Assembly (NCBI GenBank): GCA_963170055.1
Contig: CAUJGJ010000397.1
Span: forward strand, 6,545,001 to 6,585,000
DNA: 40,000 nt
Origin: Halisarca cf. caerulea
Lineage: Eukaryota; Porifera; Demospongiae; Chondrillida; Halisarcidae
Direction of reading: 5' to 3'
The notes beneath the pieces are model-generated. The model searched no databases and was not told the DNA's origin. It saw only the letters and a list, made by a program, of their open reading frames with translations. This document shows, piece after piece, positions 11,449 through 21,879 of this stretch. Within the stretch, counting starts at the first letter, position 1, and each line of letters starts with the position of its first letter. The position numbers and the translations under genes were made by a program.

Positions 11449-12289
11449 ATTTATCTCCTTTTAACATTTAAAAAGACAGCTGCTCTGCTATTGTTGCTGG
11501 GACTCTTTAAAACGTGGAATACGGAATACGGAACAACGGAATAAGAAGAATGGCCGACGAGAGAGCGCGGGCGTCGTTGTCAGTCACGATCAACTTCCAG
11601 CACGTTTTTGTACCGTTGCCGGTTATATTATCCTAAATTAGCAAGTATGTAACTTGCACTGTTTTAATAGGACAACTTTCAGAATCACCGCACTGCAGAA
11701 ATCGCTGTTGTTTTGCCGTGAACGTTGTTTCTTTGTATGTTATTTGACGTCAGGGCTGCTGTTGCCTCTCTTCATTCTGATTAATAACTTCTACTGTGGG
11801 CTAAATAGATTTTTAAGCAAGACCATAGACAAAAAAGTGTCACGTTTTCTGTATCAACACACGCACACACACACACACACATACACACACATACACGCAC
11901 ACACAATTCCAATTCATCTAAAGTGCATAGCTGATTGTACTGTAACAGTTCTACTATAATAGATAATAATAGCTCTTAGACTAGAGTTTCAAGCCGAAGT
12001 TTTGCATTAATAGATGCTTGTGCTTTTCATCTAACTTGGTATGAACTGATTCATCTGCAACTATCATTGCTGGTGTAAAATTTGGCCAATTATAGGTTAC
12101 GCAGGGAAGATGCACATGATAATAGCCGTTCCCTTTCTTTGATTGTGGGCAGCCAGTGTGAGGACTTGTGAAAAGTCAATCTTCGAAGTGTTGCAAGACT
12201 ACATTATATGGGGAGTCCTTAAAAGCACCTGATGTCTTCCTGGGAAAGCGCTGGTGACAACCACTACATACACTGATATTTCCATGGAG
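11449..12289. other. Unassigned spacer with (CA)n
   Basis: A (CA)n tract lies at about 11862-11905. The 101-codon plus-strand ORF at 11654-11959 ends in its CA repeat and shows no known domain, so I do not call it a gene. Confidence 0.4.
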
Positions 12290-12350
12290 AACAAGTGATT
12301 CGAGTTTAAAAAAACTCGTGGGCCTTGGAAACTCGAATCCCTTGGAAATC
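12290..12350 (+). repeat. Solo palindromic hairpin module, copy 2
   Basis: ACAAGTGATTCGAGTTTAAA pairs with AAACTCGAATCCCTT (one mismatch), with a shortened GC centre. It ends six bases before a Tigger-type terminus at 12357. Confidence 0.75.
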
Positions 12351-12356
12351 TTTCTA

Positions 12357-12795
12357 CAGTGGAGTCCACATAATTCAAATCTCGGAATCCCGGAAAAAAC
12401 TTTGAATTATGCGGAAATTTGAATTATCAGAATCAATATATTTTGATGCACAATCAACCAAATACAGTATACATGCAGTACATATGTCATTGTGGGTTCA
12501 CAAAATAGTCATTGATGCTACGCTGCACTAAAGAAGCACTGTGGTGCTTGTTTATTTCCCCCTCAAGCATTTGTAAGAGGCTGTAGGGTGGCTGACTGGA
12601 CTGTAAAAGGTAGGACTGCACAAGATAGAAGGCACGTGTGGCTTTGTTGTAAGAAACATGTTGCAATTCACCTCCTTGATCATCTTCCTCATCCTCATCC
12701 TCTTCTGCTATGACTGTTTCCACAATGTCTGCAGTGATAGGCATTGGCGCACATTGCACTTCAACATACTCTTTAAAAGTGCAAGTATTCCCCAT
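12357..12795 (-). pseudogene. Tigger/pogo transposon 3' remnant: TIR plus transposase C-terminus
   Basis: The sequence TA|CAGTGGAGTCCACATAATTC at 12355-12376 has the shape of a pogo/Tigger terminus at a TA target. Directly inside it, the minus-strand ORF (12795 to 12487) has an acidic stretch (EEDEDEEDDQGG) and ends in SASLVQRSINDYF, resembling the C-terminal 'Q.SITDFF' signature of Tigger/jerky-like transposases. The CENPB-type DNA-binding and DDE domains are absent. The other element end was not found. Confidence 0.6.
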
Positions 12796-12859
12796 GTTCA
12801 GGCCACCAGGTCCTGGTCTGCAACCTCCTCTAAGCCTGCCTCTTCTCGGGTGCTATGAT

Positions 12860-13171
12860 GACAGTTTTGTCATCGTGGGGAGAACCTATGTATGTATCTA
12901 AGAATCTAAGAATTATTCTAGTTTGGCCTATGGTTGATTTGAATATTACGCAGGTAGGTTATGTGCAAACTCAGCCAGAAAGGGGGCGTTTTGTGGTTTT
13001 AAAGGAATGTTATAAAATATTGTCACATTTTCTAATTTTGCGTGGGTTGGTCATGTGCAGGCTGCGTGAACTCGGACTGGATAATTCGTCTTCTTCTTGT
13101 TTTGTTCTTTCTAGATCTTCTAAAAGCTTAAAATCGCCGGAACAAATAAGAAACTCGAAAGCCGAAGAGGG
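12860..13171. other. Unassigned spacer
   Basis: The 108-codon plus-strand ORF at 12855-13181 is Ser-rich at its C-terminus and matches nothing I know. It runs into the foldback complex and is not called as a gene. Confidence 0.35.
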
Positions 13172-13591
13172 AAAAAGTTAGCTACGATTCGTAGGAACCC
13201 TTCGAAGTAGAATGTATTGCAACATCATGAACGAAGTCACCTGACATTGGCGTGACTTAGGTGGAAGATGACAAAAGTTCGAGGACCAATTTTCTTTGCA
13301 AAAGGCGGTCTACTCAGCAGTGCTTTGTAGCTCTGAAACTTTACAAGGTTGTTGACAAAAGGCAATACTAAGTTTTCACCGTATGGCTTATTGATACATT
13401 GTTCCGTTCGTTTTATGTGCACGTGTTTTTGTATTTGTGTTTTCTCGAAAACTATAAAAACGTGCACATAACAGGAACAAAGGCGAATTTCAAGAAGCCA
13501 TACGGTGAAAAGTTAGCTACCTTCCGTAGGAACCCTTCGAAGTTGAAATCGTGTCACAGTGCTGCCGTTATGTAGACCGCCTTTTGGAAAG
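13172..13591. repeat. Nested foldback complex
   Basis: Three relations overlap. Outer arms CTTTGCAAAAGGCGGTCTAC (13294-13313) and 13572-13591 are reverse complements at 19 of 20 bases. Inner arms 13375-13432 and 13452-13509 (TTTTCACCGTATGG / CCATACGGTGAAAA; TTATGTGCACGT / ACGTGCACATAA) are imperfect complements. A direct repeat (AGTTAGCTAC..T.CGTAGGAACCCTTCGAAGT) occurs near 13172 and 13511. A 9-bp-arm palindrome (TTATGTGCA-AAA-TGCACATAA, 13783-13803) lies nearby and echoes the inner arm. Confidence 0.75.
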
Positions 13592-13941
13592 AAGTTGTTT
13601 TCATATACTTTTGAATCTGACGATTCACTCCCCGAGTAAGATCTTTGAGAACGTTTTGAGTGCAGAAATGTACAATTATAATGTAAAAGTATTGTACAGT
13701 ACCTTCGTTTTGCTCACACAACAAAACAGGAGAGAATAAATGGGGTGTATTTACGGTGAAGTTTATCGGCCGCCATTTTGTTTTATGTGCAAAATGCACA
13801 TAACTCACCTGCGTAGTATTTACTATATATCCAAGTTTTTATTGGGGCATGTTAGTTATCACGCATATATACTTCAACAGCAAGTTTAACATTTCTAACT
13901 ACAAAAAGAAGATTTTATTGATTACCTTCATAAATGAAATA

Positions 13942-13973
13942 ATATAGGGGCATGCACGTTCTGGCCCCTATAT
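13942..13973 (-). other. Hairpin, possible Helitron 3' structure
   Basis: ATATAGGGGC (13942-13951) and GCCCCTATAT (13964-13973) form a perfect 10-bp stem around a 12-base loop. It lies about 130 bases beyond the last coding region of the minus-strand Helitron, where such elements carry a subterminal hairpin. A canonical CTRR end is not evident, and an AATAAA-like signal follows on the minus strand near 13920. Confidence 0.45.
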
Positions 13974-14105
13974 GATATCAGTTATGAAGCGTCATATGAG
14001 GAACAAATCAAATTTTGATGTCCCTTGGAAACATGAGACGAAAGAAAAAGTTGTAAATAATGACAAAATATAATTACATGTGCAAAAATAAAGTCCTCAA
14101 TACAA

Positions 14106-14885
14106 TTACATTTCACAGCCCCAGTGAGACCTAAATGATACAAAGGGTTTGAAAAAGAAGTGAGATGTGGACATACCTGGCAATAATGCTGTGAAATGAG
14201 AAGAGTCGAAAAACCCTCTGGTGGCGGGGTATTCTTCAACCAAAGGCAAGTACTTGATGTGATTGTTCATTCTCCTGTCTTTCTGTTGAAACAATCGTTC
14301 AATCTCCACAGATGAACTGCTTACATCCACTCTGCCAAGTTCTCCTACACTTCTGTGTCGCATATAGCCATACATGTATATTGGCCTCTTTAACATAAGA
14401 CACAAGGCATGTAAGTGGAAATGATTTCCCCAGCATTGGTCTTGAGCTGCTTCTTGCAAAAGTTTGATCCATTCCCTTTCTGTAATTGCTGTAATATTTT
14501 CTTCATTTCGATCCACATTACGTAATAATAGTTGTGTACTAGGCTTCATCACCTCAAACATATGCTCCTCATTTTCTAATAAGCTGTACAAAGTGATTGC
14601 TCTCAGATGTCCTGCATATTCTTCTGTACCATGATGTGCAATGGAGATAGTATTATACATACAGTTCCCATCACCCATGGTCCTCACTGGAACATATTGT
14701 GATGTAAATGAGGGCAAAAGTTTCTCTTGTACAGACATATCCACCACATGAGTTTCCACATTGAAAATGTCATTTTCCTGTTTGTTAACCTCATTTGGTA
14801 AAGTTTCCATAGTAATCTTGATAGCTTCCATCAATTCCTTTAATTCTTTCATTGACTCTCTCTTTACTTCTGAGAATGTCCTCAA
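14106..14885 (-). pseudogene. Helitron OTU-like cysteine protease domain
   Basis: A coiled N-terminus precedes an OTU core with TMGDGNCMYNTIS (Asp and nucleophilic Cys) and a downstream FFDSSHFTALLP that supplies the catalytic His. OTU enzymes are cysteine proteases or deubiquitinases and are known in animal Helitrons/Helentrons. The catalytic residues are present. The domain is joined to the helicase end through a one-base frameshift near 14873, so originally it was the C-terminal domain of the polyprotein. The C-terminus after ALLPGM runs into sequence of uncertain coding status. Confidence 0.8.
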
Positions 14886-16815
14886 TGTTGCGCATAAATT
14901 CTCTCACCTCCTTAGTACATGTTGTGTGAATTTCTTGACTTGATAATTGTACTACTGGTATGTCTCTCTTCATTTCCTCCAAGACGTCCCTCAAAAAGTC
15001 ATCCAAATCTGTTTCCATCATGCTTATATCTTGAAGAGAAGTGGGTGGTTTATCCTCCTGAGACTGTGACAAATCCACTGGCAGCACCTCTGAATTGTCT
15101 TGACTTGGCTGACTACAAACAACGGCATGCTGTGTACTTCTCAAACGCTCCATTTCCTTGTCCACCCTTTTGTTGGTATAAAGCTTCTTGGGTTCAAATT
15201 TCACCAGTGCTATGCCATTTAATGTCCTCACCCGACTTAATGCCACATAAGACATTCTAGCCTCGAACACTTTCTCTCTGAGGTCCAACACAGCAGAATC
15301 AAGTGACAGACCTTGCACTTTGTGTAAAGTGGCAGCCCAACACAAAATCAAGGGTATCTGAGTCCGCTGTAGAACAGTGCCTTGCCGTCCATAGAATCGC
15401 ACCAACATGGGTTTAATGGCCACTGCCTCCTGGTGTCCATTGGGGATGCAGATTTTGGTACTGTCCAACTCTTGGATCGTGAAACTTTACATATATAATT
15501 TCAGGTAAGGCTCCACGTGAGGGCTGTATAGTCTGTTTTCCACCCCACTTGAATCCCACAATGACTCCTTGGGCTCCATTCACTAGTCCATCTCCACACT
15601 TGATGTTACGTCGTAGCATGACTTCAGCTCCTAGTGCCATCTTTTGCCTTCTTGGTAGTCCTCCACATACTTTGTCATCCTCTGGAATTAATTCTTCGGT
15701 AACTTTCTCATACGAGACTGCCCCATAAGTCGATCTTCTGTTTTCTAAAAGCACATGATCGGCTTCAAATTCAAAAAGTGTCCATTGACAGGTGAGAGCT
15801 GATAAAAGTCACCAACTGCAATCACATTCAGTCCTCCAAAGATGTCATCATTGGCAAATATCTCACACAGTCGATAGTGGACAGACTGGAGAACTTTGTA
15901 AGATACCATACTAATTTCATCAATGATGATGGTATGTATGCCTCTCCACAGCATCCTCAGCTCTCGAAGTGCTACAGCTGTTAACTTTAAATGGTAGGCA
16001 GACCTTCTATGCTCAACTTGAAGATTAAGACCTCTGTAAATTGTTAGGCCATCCACATTGAATGCAGCTACACCTGTTGGTGCAATGACCATGCATCCAT
16101 GCACTTGATCACTCCCTTGCACTGACCTCTCAATATGTTCTCTGATGGCACGAATCACATAAGACTTTCCCGTTCCTGCACCACCAGTTATGAAAATGCG
16201 GATGGGCTTGGGTTGGGCCTCCTGTCCGACATGAAATTTGTGTAACGAGCTAACGTACTGTACTACCATGTCAAATGCTTCTCTCTGTCTTGCATTCAAA
16301 TTGCATACCAATTCTGTGAAGGCCTTATCAGTGAAACACATGCGTGTGAGGGCTCCATTGGCATTATCGTCGTCTGCAACTGTGGGAAGAGCATCTACAT
16401 CCACCTGTTCATCTTGGACATAATATTCAGCATTGTGTAAACCATGGTCCAGCTCCTCTGCTATAAGAGTAGCATCTTCCCGTTCACCATGTTGAACATT
16501 TGGTGCAACCAAATCCATGTATGTACCATCCAAAACTGTTTGCAATTGCTGCACTGCTCTTTGTACTTCTTCTGCAAAAGTATGGTGTTCACAATTCAGC
16601 ACTTTCATCCCCTTTTCTCGAGCAATAAAATCTGACAATGCACTGTCGTGCTTTAGAAGTAAGTCCTCCTTCTCACATCTCCACGGAATGTACAACAGCA
16701 ACAGTGAATAGTAATACTCGTCACCGTGACTTTGTGGTGTCATAATGGGTGTTCGAAGGCACGCTTGCTTTGTACGAAGTTTGATCCATCCCAGATTACC
16801 TTGCAATTTGAATCA
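14876..16815 (-). pseudogene. Helitron Pif1-like helicase domain (frameshifted, shortened)
   Basis: The Walker A motif GGAGTGKS, APTGVAAFNV, Walker B IIIDEISMVS and AVGDFYQLSPV are intact in the N-terminal half (16806-15745). Later motifs [38 protein letters not shown] and YVALSRVR follow in two further frames. Breaks: in-frame TGA at 16813-16815, frameshifts near 15777 (a T-run) and near 15465. Only about 40 residues separate GDFYQLSPV from the next conserved block, far less than usual, so motif IV and surroundings appear deleted. The role would be unwinding the donor strand in rolling-circle transposition. Confidence 0.88.
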
Positions 16816-19290
16816 AGGCTGAATGTGACACCCACTGCTGCCCTTTGGTGTGTCATCCCTATATACACTATCATACCATACAGAAAAGTGAGCCCACGTC
16901 ATCTCAAATTCATCTTCCTGTGGTCTTGTAGCATATCTGTCAAATAGTCCAGGCTGAAAAAGATTGGTATCCATGTCATCCAGCTCAAGTAACTTGGACC
17001 GATTCTTGAGAATCCTTGTTCTCTTTTCGGGAGGAGCAGTGTTGACAAAGATAACTTTACGCGATGAATCCTTTAATGGTAAGTGGCACAACCGATAGGC
17101 TGCTTCTTGGCCACTTAGCTGCCTATGTGAAAGCATAGTGTTTCCCGATTTAGATAGTCGTTTTCGAAGTGAAGCATTCGGTGCTAGTGATTGAAGGGAA
17201 TCACTGATAGCCTTCTTCACCTCTTCGCTCTCACCTTTGCACATGTATGAACATATGTAAGATGCTGTCCCATAAACTGATCCAATCAACTGTATATCCA
17301 TGTTGGTCTGCCATGCTAAGAGTAGTGGAGCATTGTATGGGTTGATGTTTTGTTCACCATTGGTTCTCCTGAGAGTATATAAGCGGGACTTGTTGCCTAC
17401 ATCTTCAATATTCTTGAGACGAGTAGTGGACGATAGAGGTTGTGGAAAGTCAAACCGACATTCTTTTGATTTTTTTCTTTTGTCCTTCTTGATGCAAGTA
17501 GACGTATGACTATGTTTCTGAACTCAAAGAACTACAGATCGCAAGCTGTCTTCACTAGATCCTTCTTCTGGAATTCTTGCAGAAATGTATTGATCAATAA
17601 AGTCAGGAGCCGCTGTTCTTCCCTCTACTGTATCAAGATTAGGGGCATCTTTGATCCACCACAAGGAATGGATGTGTGGTGATCCCCCGAGTTGAAATTC
17701 TACTCTCCAAAAGAAATCTGTTACCTCTCCAATTGGCCTTCCAGATCCCTTTATGATTTCTTTCACTAGGGACTGGAAACGGTGTTGAAAATGGCGTGCT
17801 GTGACAACAGGATTGCTTGTCATGAGTGTTCTTCTTTCTTCATCAGATAACTCGTCCACTTGATCATTGGAGATATTCCTTCCAATGCAACTTGCTAAAA
17901 CCACCATCAAATCTTTCCAATGGTGATCATCTGCACTAAATGTAATAAAGAAAGTGGATGGACCAAATGTACGTAGCATTGCAAACAATTGTATCCTTGC
18001 TGATTGCCAGTATGCTGCAGTTCCTCTAATATCTCGCATGAAGCTGTAACAGTTTTCACGAACATCGGGATTTTCCCCTACTCCAGTGCTACGTAGATCT
18101 CCTGCAGTCAAAGTTATCTTTTGTTTATTCTTCCTTCCGGATGTTGGATTTCGAAGGCGGAGAGCAATTGATATACTACTTTGTAAATTTATCGCTTCCA
18201 CAATGTTACACACCCAGAATATATATGATGGGTGTTTGGCCCAGCGTGAATCTTCACTCATTATTCTTGATTGAAAATAATCCAAAGGTGTAATTGAAAT
18301 TTGTCGATGAGTACCAAATCCGTTGTTTCCATCAGGATAAAGTGTTGGAAAAGCAAGAACCTCCAGTTGTTGCTCATTGAAAATGCTCAGTGGAGCACTA
18401 GTGATCTTCTCAAGTTGATGCACTGGAAAAGTACCTTCTTGCAAGTAGTTGGTTACTGGTACATCTGGCATCAGGAAATCGCTGCGGACAACACCTGATT
18501 CTTCCATTGCCTCTTCCTTGTTTCCAGTTTCCACAAAGTTCTCCTGGCAATGCTCTGTGATTTTCACATTCTTGTAAGCAGAGTTGTTTTCTTTCAACCA
18601 TTGCAATGCATTCATGACAATAGTATAGCGACACCGATAGTACAATTGCTTGGATTCTTTCGATGCAGTGGGTGGCTTTATGTACACAATGCCGCTACCA
18701 ATCACTGGTAGGGGAAGTTGATTAAAGATTTCAGTCATGGATGATGGAAAATTGTTGACCTGCCCAGTTATTTCTCTTTGTCCACCACATGGCAGAAGAA
18801 CTAACTTCATAAATGGTGCCACACGTGCAATGAGGCATTCTTCCATGCTGTTCAGGTCTTGAATTTCTTGAGGCACAGAAGCAGTACTCATTCTATTCCA
18901 TCTTGAAGTGCTGGGAATTTTCTTCCTATTCAGTGCTGATATACATCTATTGCAGAACCATTCAGCAGTAATGAATTGTGAATTTCCAGTTAGATGTGAT
19001 GTAAGTTTATTTGCATCCTCACATGAGCACAAATGAGCATTCTCTTTATAGCACAACTTTAGACATGCAAAGCATGCACAAGATGGTCCATTACATATAG
19101 CTGTTAAAAATTTGTCCCTGTTGGAAACAATATGTGCTTCAGACGTGGTCAGTGGTGCGATGTGCTGCCATTCTGAAAGTCCATTTTCCTCCATAGATTT
19201 ACTTTGCTTTCTTTCCCGAGCCTGCTTCTTACGTAGCCTATCTTTCTCCAGCCTTGCTCTTTGGATTCCTCTGATTCCCCTTCTTTCCAT
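16816..19290 (-). pseudogene. Helitron Rep (HUH endonuclease) with Cys-rich and DUF6570-like N-terminal region
   Basis: From the Met at 19290 a basic coiled stretch leads to a Cys/His-rich segment (CNGPSCACFACLKLC...CSC...CNRC), probably zinc-binding. A DUF6570-like region (IARVAPFMKLVLLPCGGQREITGQVNNFP) and the Helitron_like_N core follow. The HUH motif is HIHSLWW (about 17670), and the paired catalytic tyrosines are in ASYICSYMCKGE (about 17245). Together they nick and covalently bind DNA. An in-frame TGA at 17524-17526 separates the two halves in an otherwise continuous frame: codons after it read VQKHSHTSTC...CRFDFPQP, typical of this family. Confidence 0.9.
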
Positions 19291-19330
19291 CGTCGCTTCC
19301 TTTCTTGCTGCTGTCGGACCTTTCCCTTCA

Positions 19331-19933
19331 ATTCTTCATCCTCACAGTTCTTACCAACTTGTACTGCACATTTTTTTGCTTCTCCCTGGCTTGCTTCTTT
19401 GCAATCTTTCCTTTACTAGTCTTTCCTTTTTTGCTCCTTCGGATTCCCCTTCCTGTCATCGCCGTTTTCTTTGGAAAGCCTTTTCCTTCCTCTTCAGTTG
19501 CCATTTCCAACTTACCTTTCCTATATTTTGCCATCATTTCCAGTCTTGCTGTTTGGTCTTCAGGACTTTCTTTGTCCAGCTGCTTCTTTCTGTATTCCTG
19601 GTACACTTTCAGTTTTTTGGACCTCATCTCTTCAGTTTCCTTCTCTAATTGTTTCTGTTGATTTGTAAGCAATACTTTCAGCCTCTTATCTATTTCTTGA
19701 GCTGTTTCCTTTTCTAATCGCTTCTGCTGGTTTGTAACCAACGTTCTGAGTCTTTTATCCCTATCTTCTGCTGTCTCTTTTTCCAAACGTTTGTGTTGAT
19801 TTGCTACTAATATTCCTAGCCTCTTGTCACGTCCTTCTGCAGTCTCCAGTTCAATGCATTTTTTCTGTGTAATCTTCATCACTTTAAGTCGAGATTCTCT
19901 CTGTTCTATACTCTCCTTCTTCCGATGTTTCCT
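19331..19933 (-). pseudogene. Highly charged coiled-coil repeat region of the Helitron polyprotein
   Basis: About five units of 22-24 residues share the pattern RLEKETAEDRDKRLRTLVTNQQK, rich in Lys, Glu, Gln and Arg. A long helix or coiled coil is expected. The frame continues directly from the 2A-bearing ORF upstream, interrupted only by TAA at 19934-19936. Its own end (TGA at 19328-19330) is out of frame with Rep, and charged helix-like sequence continues in a third frame, so frameshifts rather than a true terminus explain the gap to 19290. The function is unknown; oligomerisation is plausible. Confidence 0.7.
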
Positions 19934-20071
19934 TTAACTAATAGCAAATTGTTCCAGTCTATCTACAACACGAGAATTGCTACTTTTTTCTTTGAATTCC
20001 TTATCCCTGTCACTGCAATCTGTTACAGTAGATATACAATTTATCTTCTGTTTATCTTCTATGCTGTCTAC

Positions 20072-20098
20072 AGGTCCTGGATTACGTTCGACATCACC
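20072..20098 (-). other. 2A-like ribosome-skipping motif 2 (GDVERNPGP)
   Basis: A full 2A core is preceded by eight consecutive leucines and Ala. It is read in the same frame as motif 1, which argues against chance. Confidence 0.87.
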
Positions 20099-20479
20099 AG
20101 CTAAGAGTAACAGTAATAGTAATAATCGTGCGTAATAAAACGAACATTTCGATAAGTTCTCATTAAACACAGAACGGCGACGTCTTTTTATTACTACTGA
20201 AAAGACAACAGTATGCGGCATATTTGTCATATTTGGACATATTCGTAGAAAATGCAATTTCAATTCTGTACACTCTCTAAAGTTAGTTTCCATCTTGCTG
20301 TGAGTCAAATTATTACCAAAATAGTCTTGTGTATTTTCATTTTGACTCACATTACATTTATTAAACGGACGAGTCAATACAAAATCGATAGTAAACATCA
20401 ACAACATTATAAAGGAAACAACCATTACACAAAAACATTTAGAGTTTAATGAATTTAAGTTTATGTTAAATGAACATTT

Positions 20480-20506
20480 GGGCCCAGGATTTAATTCTAC
20501 ATCCCC
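20480..20506 (-). other. 2A-like ribosome-skipping motif 1 (GDVELNPGP)
   Basis: All eight core positions of the 2A consensus are present and follow a Leu/Phe-rich hydrophobic stretch. The predicted break is between the last Gly and Pro. Confidence 0.85.
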
Positions 20507-20860
20507 AAAAAGTAGTAAAAGGAAATAGACTAGGAGAGGAAAAACTAAATTATCTGAGGTACAGCCCGTAGCTGATAAACAGCTCTTGTGGATAAATTTG
20601 ACTATCTGACCATGTGGATAAATGTGAAATATGCAAATGTTGCACTTGTGCTGACTACATACACAATTACAAGTAATACAATCTAATAACTCAGCTACAT
20701 GCTGTTGCACCAAGCTATGCTGGTGATTACGTGCACCATAAATCTTGCTAGAAACTCTACCCTGGATGAAGAGAAAGAAAATAATGGTACGTCATAATAA
20801 AATGAATTCACATAACTAAATTGACTTCTGAAAGTCCAGCAAAGCAGTAAATACTTTTCT

Positions 20861-20985
20861 ATGTGTTATGTGTGTGTGTTTGTTTGTTGGTGTGTGTATG
20901 GACATAGCGTAGTAAGAAAAGGTATGTTAGAACACGAGTATGTGGGGTGGTGGTGGTGTATATACTTTGTATATTTTACATATGT

Positions 20986-21022
<37 letters not shown>

Positions 21023-21142
21023 GTGTGTGTGTGTGTGTTCATGTGTGTGTGTCTGTGTGTGTGTGTGTATGTGTGCGCCCATGTGTATGTGTGTGTACAT
21101 GTATGTGTGTCTGTGTGTGTGTGTGTGTGTTTGTGTGTGTGT

Positions 21143-21185
<43 letters not shown>

Positions 21186-21354
21186 AATGTATATCGTAGT
21201 AAGAAAAGGTTAAATTAGTGCAGCAGTATATCATATGCATGTGTGGGGTGATTGTGTGGTATAATCGTAGATTTTACATATTCTTACACATGGATGCGAG
21301 TGCTTGTGTGTGTGTGTGTGTGTGTGTAAGTGCTTGTGTGTGTGTGTGTGAGAG

Positions 21355-21391
<37 letters not shown>

Positions 21392-21540
21392 AATTTTTAG
21401 TGCAGTAATAAATGGTATGTTAGTGCAACAGTATATTGTATGCATGCATAGGGTGATTGTGGAGTATAAACATTGTATATGTTTACACAATATTCTCATT
21501 TATGGTACATAGTATGCGTGTATGTGTATGACAATGTGTA
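20861..21540. repeat. TG-rich satellite with ~220-300 bp higher-order unit
   Basis: Long (TG)n tracts alternate with a recurring unique block (GTAGTAAGAAAAGGT...GGGTGATTGTG...TTTACATAT), seen near 20910, 21195 and 21405. The unit is therefore microsatellite plus spacer, repeated about three times. ORFs here encode only Cys-Val or His-Thr repeats. Confidence 0.8.
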
Positions 21541-21629
21541 AGTGTTAGGTATAACGTTAGAAATAAAGTGCGAGGTTCACACCAATACAAATAACTCTTA
21601 TGCCAGTACAATGAAAATACACACAAACA

Positions 21630-21847
21630 AACAAGCGATTTGAGTTTAAAAAACTCGTGGGCTGCCTACGGCCCTGGAAACTCGAATCGCTTGGAAATCG
21701 GCGTTATTGACTTAAATAATATTTTGAAGAACTCTTCTGGTCTAAAAGACCCTTCGCTGATAAAATCAGGCGCAAACGAATGAATTTCACCGAAATATAG
21801 CCAAAAGATTTTGTACCGACTTCGCGTCCGCCATGTTGTTGACATAT

Positions 21848-21879
<32 letters not shown>

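Larger units (their letters stand above)
13942..20713 (-). mobile_element. Decayed autonomous Helitron, ends uncertain
   Basis: The minus strand carries, in order: an N-terminal ORF with two 2A-like motifs, a coiled-coil repeat, a Cys-rich/DUF6570-like region, HUH Rep, Pif1-type helicase and OTU protease. The parts lie on one strand with no room for other genes. They share a frame over long stretches: 20713-19331 is one frame with one stop, and 19290-15745 is one frame with two stops. This points to one original polyprotein. Neither the 5' TC nor the 3' CTRR terminus could be fixed by eye. Confidence 0.85.
19934..20713 (-). pseudogene. N-terminal ORF with tandem 2A-like motifs and hydrophobic segments
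   Basis: This 259-residue ORF heads the Helitron coding array. Order: a Cys/His-rich start, a hydrophobic run (LVFPLLVYFLLLLF) ending in GDVELNPGP at about residue 78, a second hydrophobic segment (FCVMVVSFIMLLMFTIDFVL), a basic patch (KRRRRS), then a Leu run (ARLLLLLLLLA) ending in GDVERNPGP about 136 residues after the first. Both motifs fit the 2A consensus D-V/I-E-x-N-P-G-P, which makes ribosomes skip the Gly-Pro bond. If active, it would release two small membrane-prone peptides and the downstream polyprotein. The frame continues past the TAA at 19934 into the coiled coil. No homologue of the intervening peptides is known to me. Confidence 0.75.

Noticed and set aside
11654..11959. Possible small membrane protein gene (101 codons)
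   Set aside because: Its C-terminal part is (CA)n, and the hydrophobic first half alone is not enough evidence.
12855..13181. Possible host gene (108-codon ORF)
   Set aside because: No recognisable domain, no supported splice structure, and it overlaps a foldback repeat.
16813..17526. Programmed TGA readthrough or selenocysteine in the Helitron polyprotein
   Set aside because: TGA codons occur in unrelated families across the window together with frameshifts, so mutational decay is simpler. No SECIS-like element was recognised.
19934..20713. 2A-bearing ORF as an endogenous RNA virus or a non-LTR retrotransposon fragment
   Set aside because: There is no polymerase, capsid or endonuclease motif nearby, and the frame continues into the Helitron's coiled-coil region.
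20861..21512. Long Cys-Val and His-Thr ORFs in TG/CA tracts (also at 25231-25518, 33767-33972, 34945-35394 and 39006-39938)
   Set aside because: These are translations of microsatellites in several frames and both strands, with no non-repetitive coding part.
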